In this document: positions 45,301 through 52,866 of the stretch, piece after piece
How positions within the stretch are numbered: the first letter of the stretch is position 1
Layout: each line of letters begins with the position of its first letter
Origin: DVEG01 sp964405435
Lineage (GTDB): Bacteria > Cyanobacteriota > Cyanobacteriia > Cyanobacteriales > Oscillatoriaceae
DNA length: 64,000 bases
Reading direction: 5' to 3'
Assembly (NCBI GenBank): GCA_964405435.1
Contig: CAYOOD010000033.1
Coordinates: 1 to 64,000, forward strand
The notes under the pieces: model-generated
What the model was told of the DNA's origin: nothing
Seen by the model: the letters and a program-made list of their open reading frames with translations, nothing else
Databases searched by the model: none
Position numbers and translations under genes: made by a program

Positions 45301-47950
45301 ACTGCTGCCCCTGCCAGGAGGCAAAATCGGCGTATTGAATTGGCAGCGGGGGTAGTGCGGCTAATTTATCAGCAGAAAAAGCTTGATAAATTGCCGACAA
45401 TTCCCGTAGAAATACGCCCAATGACCACCCATCAAAGACGATGTGGTGTGCGGATAGAATTAAAATGTGTTCGGTTTCGCCGAGGCGCAGCAGTTTGGCA
45501 CGCAGCAGATTTGGTTGAGTTAAATCAAAGGGCGATCGCGCTTCTTCCGCCGACAGCTTTTCTACTTCTGCCTCGCGTTCGGAAGGAGAGCGATCGCTCA
45601 AATCTATCAGCGGCATTTGGAAATCGCCCGCAGCCGCCACAACCTGGATCGGTTGCCCTTCCACAGCAGCAAATGCAGTTCTTAAAACTTCGTGTCGATC
45701 GATAATTCTCTCAATACTGTGTCTGAGTGCTTCTGCATTGAGTTGCCCCGTCAGCCGCAAGGCACCGCAGAGGTTGTAGAAGGGATTTCCCGGTTCCAAT
45801 TGGTCGAAAAACCACAAGCGCTCTTGGGCAAAAGATAGGGGGAGGTTTTGAGTGCGAGAAACTGGCTGAATGGGCGCGATCGCAGGCGCTTCTGCCAAGT
45901 TATCTAAAATTTTCGCCGCCAGTTTAGCGAGGGTTACTTCCTGAAAAAGATATTCAATTGATAAAGCCACTTTCAGGTCGGATTCAACCTGATTTTTAAA
46001 TTCAATAAGCGTCAGCGAATCGAAACCCAAATCGCTGAACATCTGTGGCGCTTTCACTGGCAAAGCACTGACTTTCAGCACCCCCGCTACCTGCTGCTGC
46101 AAATAAGCCTCTAACCGTGCCTGCCGTTCGTCTAGCTCTGCTGCCAGCAGAATTTCTCGCGTGATTCGACTTTCAATTTCAACAAAATCGGATAACTCTA
46201 ATACGCTACTCGCGACAACTTCTAAGTTGCCAGCGAGAAACTCGGCGCGGGCGGCGCGACGCTGAATTTTGCCGCTGGTGGTTTTGGGAATGCTTCCGGG
46301 CTTAATCAGCACCACGGCATAAACTTGCACCTCATATTCTTCAGCGATGCTGGAACGGATGGCGCTGATTATTTCCTCGGCATTTTCCGGGGCTTTGCGA
46401 GATTCTAATTCTTGGGCGATCGCGATCTGTTCTTCGCCTGCGACTTCCACCGAGAATGCCGCGCTAGCTCCCAGCCGCAAAGCCGGGTGGCTGCGCTCTG
46501 CCGTTCTTTCTATATCTTGAGGGTAAAGATTGCGCCCTCGGACGATAATTAAATCTTTGAGCCGCCCTGTAATAAACAGTTCCCCCTCGCGCAAAAAGCC
46601 TAAATCGCCGGTTCGCAAAAATGGCCCCTCGCCCGTATCGGAAAGATAAGCTCGGAAGGTTTTTTCTGTCTCTTCTGGGCGATTCCAATAACCTCGCGCT
46701 ACTGTTTCGCCAGCTACCCAAATTTCTCCGACTTCGTGGGGCTGGCACTGCGTCAGAGAGTGGGGATTGGCAATAACGACTTTCGTGCCAAATTCGGGGA
46801 AGCCGCAGCCAACCAAGGTTCGCACTTCGCGATCGCTTTCCGCAACTTCGGCAATGCGATTATTTTCCAGCGCCCCAGCGTCAACGGGCAAGAAACCCGG
46901 CGCGTCAGCGCTGCGAACTGTGGCAATTTTTAGCGTGGCTTCTGCCATGCCGTAAGCGGGACAAAAGGCATCGGCGCGGAACCCGCAGGGTTCAAAAGCT
47001 TTGGCAAACCGTTCTAGGGTTTCTTTGTTGATGGGTTCTGCGCCGTTATACGCCACGCGCCAACTGCTCAAATCGAGCATTTTTTGGCGATCGCCTGCGA
47101 TTTTGCTGGCTTTGCTGGCGCATAAATCGTAAGCAAAATTTGGCCCGCCGCTGTGGGTGGCTTTGTAGCGCGAAATCGCTTCCAGCCAGCACGTCGGGCG
47201 CTGAATAAACGCGGCTGGCGGCATGAAGTAGCAGGGAATTCCCAGATACAGGGGTTTGAGCAATCCGTCAATTAACCCCATATCGTGAAAGTGGGGCAGC
47301 CACGTCACGGCAACGCTCTTGGAATCGTGAGAAAAGCCTCGGTGAATGTATTCAATGTTGTACAAAACATTCGCGTGGCTCACCATCACGCCTTTAGGGG
47401 TGGAGGTTGAGCCGGAAGTGTACTGCAGGTAAGCCACTTCGTTCGGATCGATAGATGGCTGCTGCCACTCTTGAGCGTTACCAGTCAGCGTCTCTGCTGC
47501 CAGCCAGCGCAGGGCTTTGAGTTCCGGCGCTTGCTCGCACAGTTGCTCTAAATTTTCCAGGTGTCGCGCGGGAGCGATCGCAACGGTTGCGCCTGCATCT
47601 TGGGCGATCGCGCTTATTTTCGCTAAATTCCGTTTCAGCTTCGGCGGATAGAGGGGAACGGCGATAACTTTGGCGTACAAGCATCCGAAAAAGGCGGCGA
47701 GATACTCCAATCCCGGCGGGAATAGCAGTAAGGCGCGTTCGCCGCTGGCACCCAACGCCTGAAGCCGCGCAGCCTGCGATCGGGCGATCGCATCTAACTC
47801 TCGATAAGTTAAACTGCCTGCTTCTGTTTCTCCATCTGACAGAAACGTATATTTCTGCTCGGGTTGGTGTAGGGCTCTGTTTTGCAGCAGCTCTACTAAA
47901 GTGGCACAACTTTGGGTGAGTTGATTTCCCTTACGGCTATCGTCACTCAT
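39311..47950 (-). CDS. Starter NRPS: FAAL - ACP - C - A(Val) - T - Cy - A(Cys) - T
   Basis: 2879 residues, first gene of the operon. Residues 1-590 are a fatty acyl-AMP ligase (LQYTSGSTSTPKGVMVSHAN, LPHFHDMGLI, RTGDLGFL). ACP Ser is in DLGFDSLTL near 641. C1 (700-1130) has HHIVFDGWS. A1 (1160-1660) reads D-A-F-W-L-G-G-T-F-K (valine). T1 lies near 1710. Residues 1780-2200 are a heterocyclisation domain with DALCIDGWS (DxxxxDxxS in place of HHxxxDG). A2 (2250-2700) reads D-M-Y-N-F-G-V-L-W-K, nearest the cysteine code DLYNLSLIWK, so a thiazoline is expected. T2 near 2788 has an extra Leu (NFFLDLGGHSL). Acidic docking tail LSDEEVERMLEEK. A1 carries a repeat-derived insertion at 44266-44294. Confidence 0.93.
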   Translation of the reverse strand: MSDDSRKGNQLTQSCATLVELLQNRALHQPEQKYTFLSDGETEAGSLTYRELDAIARSQAARLQALGASGERALLLFPPGLEYLAAFFGCLYAKVIAVPLYPPKLKRNLAKISAIAQDAGATVAIAPARHLENLEQLCEQAPELKALRWLAAETLTGNAQEWQQPSIDPNEVAYLQYTSGSTSTPKGVMVSHANVLYNIEYIHRGFSHDSKSVAVTWLPHFHDMGLIDGLLKPLYLGIPCYFMPPAAFIQRPTCWLEAISRYKATHSGGPNFAYDLCASKASKIAGDRQKMLDLSSWRVAYNGAEPINKETLERFAKAFEPCGFRADAFCPAYGMAEATLKIATVRSADAPGFLPVDAGALENNRIAEVAESDREVRTLVGCGFPEFGTKVVIANPHSLTQCQPHEVGEIWVAGETVARGYWNRPEETEKTFRAYLSDTGEGPFLRTGDLGFLREGELFITGRLKDLIIVRGRNLYPQDIERTAERSHPALRLGASAAFSVEVAGEEQIAIAQELESRKAPENAEEIISAIRSSIAEEYEVQVYAVVLIKPGSIPKTTSGKIQRRAARAEFLAGNLEVVASSVLELSDFVEIESRITREILLAAELDERQARLEAYLQQQVAGVLKVSALPVKAPQMFSDLGFDSLTLIEFKNQVESDLKVALSIEYLFQEVTLAKLAAKILDNLAEAPAIAPIQPVSRTQNLPLSFAQERLWFFDQLEPGNPFYNLCGALRLTGQLNAEALRHSIERIIDRHEVLRTAFAAVEGQPIQVVAAAGDFQMPLIDLSDRSPSEREAEVEKLSAEEARSPFDLTQPNLLRAKLLRLGETEHILILSAHHIVFDGWSLGVFLRELSAIYQAFSADKLAALPPLPIQYADFASWQGQQLQGEILETQLAYWKQQLSGNLPILNLPTDFSRPAVQTFQGARQTWTLPKDLSVALAEFSQQEKATLFMTLLAAFKTLLYRYTGQTDILVGSPIANRNRSEIESLIGFFVNTLVLRSDLNGNPTFRELLSRVRDVALGAYAHQDVPFEKLVEELQPERDLSYSPLFQVAFALQNGLTQTLELPGLTLNFSEIDTETANFDLTLFLEETERGLTATWEYSTNLFQPSTIARMHEHFQILLAGIIANADKRISELPLLSDRERHQLLVEWNNTQVDYPRDSTIHQLFEAQAEQTPDAVAVVFENQQLTYQELNQKANQVAHYLQKLGVKPEILVGICTERASLSRGASLTLDAIVGLLGILKAGGAYVPIDPTYPKERLSFILEETQVPVLLTQAHLVESLPAHQAHLVCLDSDWEIIAQQSEENPAPLVTSSNLAYIMYTSGSTGKPKGVSVTQRGVVRLVKASNYANLSAEEVFLQLAPISFDAATFEIWGSLLNGARLVVMPPQTPSLQELGRAIRQNKITTLWLTAGLFHLMADEQLEDLKQVRQLLAGGDVLSVPHVLKLLREAKKCRLINGYGPTENTTFTCCYSITDASQIGKTVPIGRPISNTEVYILDSQLQPVPIGVPGELYIGGDGLARGYFNRPDLTARAFIRHPFSQEPEARLYKTGDRARYLPDGNIEFLGRFDNQVKVRGFRIELGEVEAALSQHPALREAVVVLREDEPGNKCLVAYAVLSQEGAIAPNELRAFLKEKLPEYMLPSAFVLLEALPLTPNGKVDRKALPAPDTENFPLNAALAPRTLEEELLAEIWSQVLGIKQIGIRANFFELGGHSLLAAQLVAKVRETFQVELPLRSLFQSPTVESLAEAIARAKAQQALEPRTLAQLPAIAPDPHNRYQPFPLNEMQQAYWIGRNSFFEMGNVAIHGYVELEGDLDLERFSLAWQRLVERHDMLRAIVHPDGQQQILEKVPAYEIPVLDLRGQTPEAVNSQLEAIRESLSHQVLPLERWPLFEIRASQIGVKQSYPEGNRCIRLHVSIDALCIDGWSYQILFRDLVTFYRNPNAAIAPLQLSFRDCVLAAIALQDSPFFQQSLEYWQNRLATLPPAPELPLAKHPSSLTQPRFKRWSYQLEPETWKKLKARAARAALSPTGVLLAAYAEVLSLWSKSPRFTLNVPRFNRLPLHPQVNEIIGEFASFTLLEVDNSRRESFEVRAKRLTEQLWQDLEYQYVSGVRVLRELAQLHRMTSAAPMPVVFTTNPQNNPGQSDSSILGAIAEIAEVVYVVGQTPQVWIDNQYSEAGGTLILNWDAVEELFPQGLIDDMFDAYCRLLDRLATEEEAWQEETRQLLPPAQLQQRAAASGIEAPIPDALLHELFAQQVAERLQQAAVITPTRAFTYEELYRRSNQVAHRLRRLGARPNQLVAVVMEKGWEQIVAVLGILTSGAAYLPVDAALPKERLWYLLENGEVQVVLTQSCLNQRLEWPENVRRICLDTEELAAESGEALESVQQPEDLAYVIYTSGSTGLPKGVAIAHRGVANAIAHTNRVFNVDARDRAIAVTALHHDMSVYDIFGILAAGGAIVIPDAANRLNPAHWAELMLKERVTIWNSVPPMMEMLLDYAAGRSEVLPDCLRWAFLGGDWIPVTLPERLNAIVKKCRVVSVGGPTETTLWNIWYPVETVDPSWKSIPYGKAIANTRYYILNERLEDCPVWVPGEMCCAGVGLTKGYWRNEEKTRASFLTHPVTGDRLYRTGDLGRFLPDGNIEFLGREDFRLKIRGYRIEAGEIEAALNQHPAVKASVVAAFGENHSQKRLVAYVVPEPGTAPETCELRKFLSEKLPDYMLPSVFIMLEALPLSANGKVDRKALPAPDAAFLPKTFVAPCTPVEKVLAGIWAEILGVEKIGIHDNFFLDLGGHSLLATQIISAVRDTFGVELPLRAFFESPTASEQAAALVENPAQREKVENTAQLLLSLAELSDEEVERMLEEKTSLRDRELAIASPSPY
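44266..44294. repeat. In-frame palindromic insertion inside the Val A domain
   Basis: The plus-strand sequence gcgaagctcctcgcgatag plus gcgaggctcgc forms an imperfect hairpin within the coding frame. It adds about nine residues (ASLSRGASL) between the conserved ICTER and LDAIVGLLG, which are contiguous as ERSL-type sequence in the other A domains of this cluster. The gcgatagc core is shared with intergenic repeats near 3695 and 62025. Confidence 0.7.
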
Positions 47951-48230
47951 GGATTTCTCTTAACCTAAAAGTCTTGTTTGCAGTACGCCCAGCGGCTCCG
48001 TCAAATTCTTTCGCTTCGGACGTCCAGCGTCTCCTATCCGCGCCGTTTACGCCTTCAGTCCGAGTATTAACGCTTTGTAGCGCTTGCGAGCGCTTTCCTT
48101 TACCTCTTGCTGCCGATCGCGATAGCGCCTGTAAATCAGCGCTCCGGGGCGATTTCCAGTCCCAGCCAGCGAGGGATGCCAGCTCTAAGGGCTTTGCAGC
48201 TCTCGACTTCAACCACACTATCGTAGCTGC

Positions 48231-48249
48231 TAGTTATTCTCAATAATAG
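48231..48249 (-). promoter_or_regulatory. Fur-box-like site before the NRPS operon
   Basis: On the minus strand it reads CTATTATTGAGAATAACTA, with the TGAGAAT half-site of bacterial Fur boxes. It overlaps a possible -10 element (TATTAT, 48248-48243), with no clear -35. It lies about 280 bases before the NRPS start codon, implying a long leader. Recognised by eye only. Confidence 0.45.
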
Positions 48250-48431
48250 TTTAGAAACTTTGTTGGTTAGCGTCATTACCTATATGAAAATCTTTTCAGA
48301 CTCTTGCGCTAGCGTTTGGGGCGATCGCGGGAAAAAGCCCGCTAATTGGGCTTTATATGGAAATCATCTCCTTGACAAGAGGGGTGACGCCCCTCCCCTT
48401 AAAGATGACATAAATTTTCATTAAGCGAGTA

Positions 48432-48459
48432 TTGACAGGTGCAATCGCTCTGTTATCTA
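48432..48459 (+). promoter_or_regulatory. Sigma70-type promoter for the TonB receptor operon
   Basis: TTGACA (48432-48437), 16-base spacer, TATCTA (48454-48459). A perfect -35 and a good -10 in an A/T-rich stretch, about 290 bases upstream of the receptor start. A Fur-like site begins right after the -10. Confidence 0.6.
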
Positions 48460-48481
48460 ATTAAGACTCTTTCTCATTAAG
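48460..48481 (+). promoter_or_regulatory. Fur-box-like site at the receptor promoter
   Basis: Plus strand ttaagactctttctcattaa; on the other strand TTAATGAGAAAGAGTCTTAA, a near-palindrome with the ATGAGAA half-site. It starts directly downstream of the -10 hexamer, where repressor binding would block transcription. Confidence 0.5.
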
Positions 48482-48748
48482 AGGTTAGCGGCTAGCTCTT
48501 CTAACCGAGGAACGCGCCAATCCGGGCAGCTTTTAGAGACTGCCAAGAGCCGCGCGCGTCTTCGGGTGCCTCCTGAATTCCCAGACAAAGCCTGCCAGCG
48601 ACGGGAGAATCACTCCGCGCCAAAAAACAGGGCTGTATCTTTCGCGGGTTGTGGAGCAAGAGGAGAGCAGGAACGCTGCAAGAGATCCTGTTGCGCAAGC
48701 AACGCCAACCACACATCCGAAATTCCATCAATTGTTGATTAAAGAGTA

Positions 48749-51532
48749 ATGAACAGATCGCAGCAATTAATAAGCAGCATCGGGCTGGCAGGAGTCGTAT
48801 CGGCGTTAATCGCTCAGCCGGCGATCGCAGCCAATATCCCCCAGGTGACAGCCGTTCGCCTCAACCCCACCGCAGAAGGCATTGAAATCATCTTAGAAAC
48901 AGAAGATGGCGCAGCCTTGCAAGTCTTCACCACTGGCTATGGCGAAACTTTACAAGCTGACGTCATCACCGCCCAACTGCGACTGCCGGGGGGGAACGAG
49001 TTTCGCCAAGACAACCCGGCTGCGGGAATTGCTTCGGTTAGCGTTGCTCCTTTGGATGCTAACAGCATCCGAATCAAAGTCATTGGCGAGCGGGGCGAAC
49101 CGGTGGCACGAATAGTTCCCAGCGCTGGGGGATTAATTCTCAGCTTGAAACCCACCTCGGGCGCGACTGCTCAGACACAACCGCCGGCACAACCCTTGCC
49201 GCCTGTCGCGCAGCCGGCACAACCCTTGCCGCCTGTCGCGCAACCGGCACAACCCTTGCCGCCTGTCGCGCAACCGGCACAACCCTTGCCGCCTGTCGCG
49301 CAACCGGCGACGCCGACGCTGCCCACTATACCCGCCCCGCCAACCAGTCAGCCGACAACGCCGATACAGCCAAGCATCCCTGCAGAGCCCGCAACGCCGA
49401 CGCTGCCAACGCAGCCACCCCCGACAGTAGTTCAGCCGGGGGCAGAGCGGATTAAAGTTGTCGTCACTGCAACGCGAATCGAAGAAAGCGTGACAAACGT
49501 GCCGCGATCGATAACAGTGGTCGAGTCAGAAGATATTCAGCAGCAGATAGGGCCATCGAGAAATGTAGGAGAAGCTTTGGCAACTCAGGTTCCCGGTTTC
49601 GCGCCTCCCACTCAGACAACGGTCACTTACGGACAAACTTTGCGGGGTCGCGACGTTGCCGTTTTGATCGACGGCGTGCCGCAAACGACGAATATTCAAT
49701 CTTTTGGCAGAGAATTCCGAACCATCGACCCCAGCGCGATCGAACGCATCGAAGTCGTGCGCGGCTCCAGCGCGATCTACGGCGCTCAGGCTACCGGCGG
49801 CGTCATTAATATTATTACCCGCAGGCCGACTGAGGAGCAACTGACTTCTATCACTGAAGTGGGCGCGAATAGCACTTTAACCAATACAGAAGATGCTATC
49901 GGCTTGAACGCGCAACATACCATTTCTGCCCGAGAGGGCAATGTGGACTTTACGGGCACTGTCTCGCTGGCGAGCAGCGGCGCTTTTTACGATGCCAAAG
50001 GCGATCGCATTCCCTATTTTGAACTCGGCGGCGACAGCAGCAGCATCCTCAACCTCCTGGGCAAAGTCGGCGTGGACTTGGACAGCCAGCAGCGCCTGCA
50101 ACTGAGCGTCAACCACTATAACGAGAGTCAAAATCCCGATGTTATCCCAGATTTTAGCGTTGACGAAGAGGAGGGACGGCAAAAAGCCCGCGCCATAGAA
50201 ACCGGAAATTTGAACATTATCGGAGGGGAGAAGCCGGGAAACACAACTACAGTTCTCAATCTGAGTTACAGCAACGAAAACCTTTTGGGCAGCAACCTGC
50301 AAAGCCAAATCTACTACCGCAACAATGCGAATGTCGGCGTGCCTTCAGATTTTCGCAGCTCCGATTTTTTTGGCCCGTTTGTAGGCGTGGCTAATTCGCG
50401 GGCAAAAAGCGAACAAATCGGAGGGCGGCTGGCCATCACAACCCCTCTTTCTCGGGCTGAAAATCTGCGCTTGCTGTGGGGAGCTGACTATGTAAGTGAA
50501 GATAGCGAACAGCGTTTCGACCTGTACGATCCGGCTGAATTTGACGCAACTGGCGGTCGAGTTTACCGGAAAACCGGAGAGCGTCCTTTCGTTCCGCCTT
50601 ACGATTACAGCAGCCTCGGATTGTTCGGACAGTTGGAATGGAATATCGACGATCGCGTCATTTTAAGTGGCGGCGTGCGTCACGAGAGCATCGGGTTGAG
50701 CGTCGATGACTATACGACATTTAACGATCGCAATATCGAAGGAGGCGATCGCGACTTTAGCGCCACCGTCTTTAATGCCGGAGCAGTCTATAAACTTGCC
50801 GACACTTTCAGCGTATTTGGCAACTTCTCCCAAGGCTTCTCAGTGCCGGACTTCGCCCGCATTCTCCGCCAACCCCCCGACGATTTTGTCGGAATTGAAT
50901 CCTCGCTAGAAGTGACGCAACCGCAAAAGGTCAACAACTACGAACTCGGCATTCGAGGAGAGTGGCCGTCCGTGCAAATGTCCCTTGCCGCTTTTTACAA
51001 TACCTCCGATCTGGGGGTGAGTTTTCAACCAGTCGGCAACACCGGTCGCCTGGAACTCGTCCGCGCTCCAGAACGGATTTACGGCTTAGAAGGAACTGTC
51101 GATTGGCAGCCCGCACGCTCGTGGTCGATCGGCGGCACGGCGACTTATATTGAAGGCGAATATGACGACGACGAAGACGGGGATTACATCGCCCTCGACA
51201 GCAGCCGAATTCCCCCGCTGAAACTCACCGCTTATATCGAGAACGAGACATTGCCGGGATGGAACAATCGCCTGCAGGTTTTGTATTCTGGAAATCGCGA
51301 TCGCGCCTTTGAGGACGGCTCGGATGGTGGCCCCATCAGCAGCTATGTAACCCTGGATTATGTCAGCTCGATTAAAGTGGGTTCGGGGTTGCTGCAAGTC
51401 AAAGTCGAGAATTTATTGAATAACCAATATTTTCCCGTCCTGTCGCAATATCTAGCAGGCTTTGGCGCGGACAGCTCCAATTATGCAGGCAGGGGTTTGA
51501 CTCTCAGTATCAATTACCGCCTTAACTGGTAA
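48749..51532 (+). CDS. TonB-dependent siderophore receptor with N-terminal AMIN domain
   Basis: 927-residue outer-membrane receptor. Signal peptide (LISSIGLAGVVSALIAQPAIA), then an AMIN domain (about 30-135), then a Pro-rich linker with four exact 10-residue repeats (PAQPLPPVAQ), then the plug (VVVTATRIEESVTNVPRSI, RGSSAIYGAQATGGVINI) from about 230. A 22-strand-type barrel follows and ends LSINYRLNW with the terminal aromatic of outer-membrane proteins. AMIN-bearing TonB receptors are typical of cyanobacteria, where AMIN probably touches the cell wall. It is first of a receptor-PepSY-MFS group and divergent from the NRPS operon, so it most likely imports the ferric form of that product. Start ATG 48749. 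Confidence 0.93.
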   Translation: MNRSQQLISSIGLAGVVSALIAQPAIAANIPQVTAVRLNPTAEGIEIILETEDGAALQVFTTGYGETLQADVITAQLRLPGGNEFRQDNPAAGIASVSVAPLDANSIRIKVIGERGEPVARIVPSAGGLILSLKPTSGATAQTQPPAQPLPPVAQPAQPLPPVAQPAQPLPPVAQPAQPLPPVAQPATPTLPTIPAPPTSQPTTPIQPSIPAEPATPTLPTQPPPTVVQPGAERIKVVVTATRIEESVTNVPRSITVVESEDIQQQIGPSRNVGEALATQVPGFAPPTQTTVTYGQTLRGRDVAVLIDGVPQTTNIQSFGREFRTIDPSAIERIEVVRGSSAIYGAQATGGVINIITRRPTEEQLTSITEVGANSTLTNTEDAIGLNAQHTISAREGNVDFTGTVSLASSGAFYDAKGDRIPYFELGGDSSSILNLLGKVGVDLDSQQRLQLSVNHYNESQNPDVIPDFSVDEEEGRQKARAIETGNLNIIGGEKPGNTTTVLNLSYSNENLLGSNLQSQIYYRNNANVGVPSDFRSSDFFGPFVGVANSRAKSEQIGGRLAITTPLSRAENLRLLWGADYVSEDSEQRFDLYDPAEFDATGGRVYRKTGERPFVPPYDYSSLGLFGQLEWNIDDRVILSGGVRHESIGLSVDDYTTFNDRNIEGGDRDFSATVFNAGAVYKLADTFSVFGNFSQGFSVPDFARILRQPPDDFVGIESSLEVTQPQKVNNYELGIRGEWPSVQMSLAAFYNTSDLGVSFQPVGNTGRLELVRAPERIYGLEGTVDWQPARSWSIGGTATYIEGEYDDDEDGDYIALDSSRIPPLKLTAYIENETLPGWNNRLQVLYSGNRDRAFEDGSDGGPISSYVTLDYVSSIKVGSGLLQVKVENLLNNQYFPVLSQYLAGFGADSSNYAGRGLTLSINYRLNW
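49184..49303 (+). repeat. 30-bp coding tandem repeat x4 in receptor linker
   Basis: Four copies of a 30-base unit starting ccggcacaacccttgccgcc, at 49184, 49214, 49244 and 49274, differing by about one base. They encode PAQPLPPVAQ repeats between the AMIN domain and the plug, a spacer whose length can change by slippage. Confidence 0.9.
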
Positions 51533-51708
51533 AAAATATCAGGGATGTGGAGAGTCAAAAGCGCTGAAGGCTGAGTCAAGAATGCGGAGTTTCGAGGAAT
51601 ACTTTTTGAAGTATGCCTTAAAAAAATCGTCTTTCTCAGCACCACGCAATAGGCACTCAGCACTTATGAATCGCGAAAATAGTTAACCGCTTTGAGGAAA
51701 ATTTCGAG

Positions 51709-52854
51709 ATGAGGTTCCGCAAACTCGCATTCACGCTGCACTTGTATTTGGGATTGACAGTTGGAATGTTGCTAGTTGCGATCGCTTTCACTGGCAGCTT
51801 GCTCGTGTTCGGGCACGAAATCGAGCGCTTCCTCAATCCCCAACTCTTGCAAGTGTTTCCTCAAGGCGAACGGCTATCGCTGGAAACCGTGCTGGAAATT
51901 GTCCAAAAAGCCTATCCGCAAAATCAGGCGATTAGTCTCTTGCTGCCGCGAGGAGCCGAAAGAGTTTTAGAAATTTCGATGCTTTCAAAAAGCGAGGAGT
52001 TAGTCAGCGTTTACGTCAATCCTTACAGCGGCGAAATCCTGGGATCGCGCTTGTGGGAAGAAACCTTTACGGGCTTCCTCTTGACTTTACACGCGCAATT
52101 AGCTGGGGGAGAAGTCGGCCACTTTGTTGTCGGCATTTGCGGCCTTTTTATGTTAGGATTGGCGTTTACTGGCTTGTTTTTGTGGACGGGGTGGCGCAAT
52201 CCCGTTCGCGGCTTTTCCATCAATTGGAAAGCTCGCAACCAGCGAATTTTATTCGACGTTCATAATGTTTTTGGCATTATATCCGTCGCTTTTCTCCTCC
52301 TGCTTGCCTCTACGGGAACGGCGATAATTTTTTACACGCCCTTTGAAGAAACTCTGTATCGGCTGACAAATGAAAAGCCACAGCCCGCGTTGACTTCTCA
52401 TCTCCGCCCCGGCAGTTCGCGACGAAAAATAGACGATATATTGCGCCAAGCTGATACAGTTTTGTCGGGAGCCGAGCCGACTTTTATTTCTCTGCCTTTG
52501 GCTCCTGAAGCGACCTTTAAGGTGCGCAAAAAACTCCCAGATGACCCGCACCCAAACGGGAACATCACGATTTATATCGACCAATACAGCGGCGAAATTT
52601 TGCGGACTGACAGTGCCAATTCAGCGTCTCTATCTGCACGAATTTTGAACTCGCTTTACCCCCTGCATATTGGCAGCTATGGCGGAATTTACCTGCGACT
52701 GGCGCACGCGATCGCTGGATTGGCACCGATTCTCCTATTCGTCACGGGTGCTTTGAGGTGGCGGCACAGGCATTTAGCAGAACTTTACCGCACGGGGGCA
52801 ATACAGCAATATAAAGACTTGTCTTTTATCAATCAACAATGGCCCTGGTTTTGA
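51709..52854 (+). CDS. PepSY-associated transmembrane protein (ferrisiderophore reductase-like)
   Basis: 381 residues with four hydrophobic segments (about 8-32, 135-165, 185-215, 335-360) and periplasmic PepSY-type regions (ISLLLPRGAERVLEIS, VYVNPYSGEILGSRLWEE and ITIYIDQYSGEILRTD). This is the PepSY-TM family that includes PiuB and FoxB, inner-membrane proteins linked to ferrisiderophore use and probably to heme-dependent reduction of the iron. Conserved His (TLHLYLG, LTLHAQLAG, VHNVFG, YPLHIGSYGG) fit heme ligation. It follows the TonB receptor by 176 bases and precedes the MFS gene by 12, suggesting one operon for uptake and iron release. Confidence 0.87.
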   Translation: MRFRKLAFTLHLYLGLTVGMLLVAIAFTGSLLVFGHEIERFLNPQLLQVFPQGERLSLETVLEIVQKAYPQNQAISLLLPRGAERVLEISMLSKSEELVSVYVNPYSGEILGSRLWEETFTGFLLTLHAQLAGGEVGHFVVGICGLFMLGLAFTGLFLWTGWRNPVRGFSINWKARNQRILFDVHNVFGIISVAFLLLLASTGTAIIFYTPFEETLYRLTNEKPQPALTSHLRPGSSRRKIDDILRQADTVLSGAEPTFISLPLAPEATFKVRKKLPDDPHPNGNITIYIDQYSGEILRTDSANSASLSARILNSLYPLHIGSYGGIYLRLAHAIAGLAPILLFVTGALRWRHRHLAELYRTGAIQQYKDLSFINQQWPWF

Positions 52855-52866
52855 CGAGAGTAAGTA

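Larger units (their letters stand above)
47951..48748. promoter_or_regulatory. Divergent control region between NRPS operon and TonB receptor
   Basis: About 800 bases with no convincing gene. Two Fur-like sites and one good plus-strand promoter are listed separately. The part 48000-48200 is G+C-rich and repeat-like. A 91-codon minus-strand frame ending over the NRPS start has no recognisable features. The layout, biosynthesis one way and uptake the other, fits joint iron control. Confidence 0.6.

Noticed and set aside
47943..48218. 91-codon minus-strand frame whose stop overlaps the NRPS start codon (ATGAGTGA), possibly a leader peptide or small regulator
   Set aside because: No ribosome-binding site, motif or plausible composition; Arg/Ala/Ser-rich as expected from G+C-rich repeat DNA.
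49184..49303. Regular 30-bp repeats resembling a CRISPR array
   Set aside because: Units are contiguous without spacers and lie in frame in the receptor gene.
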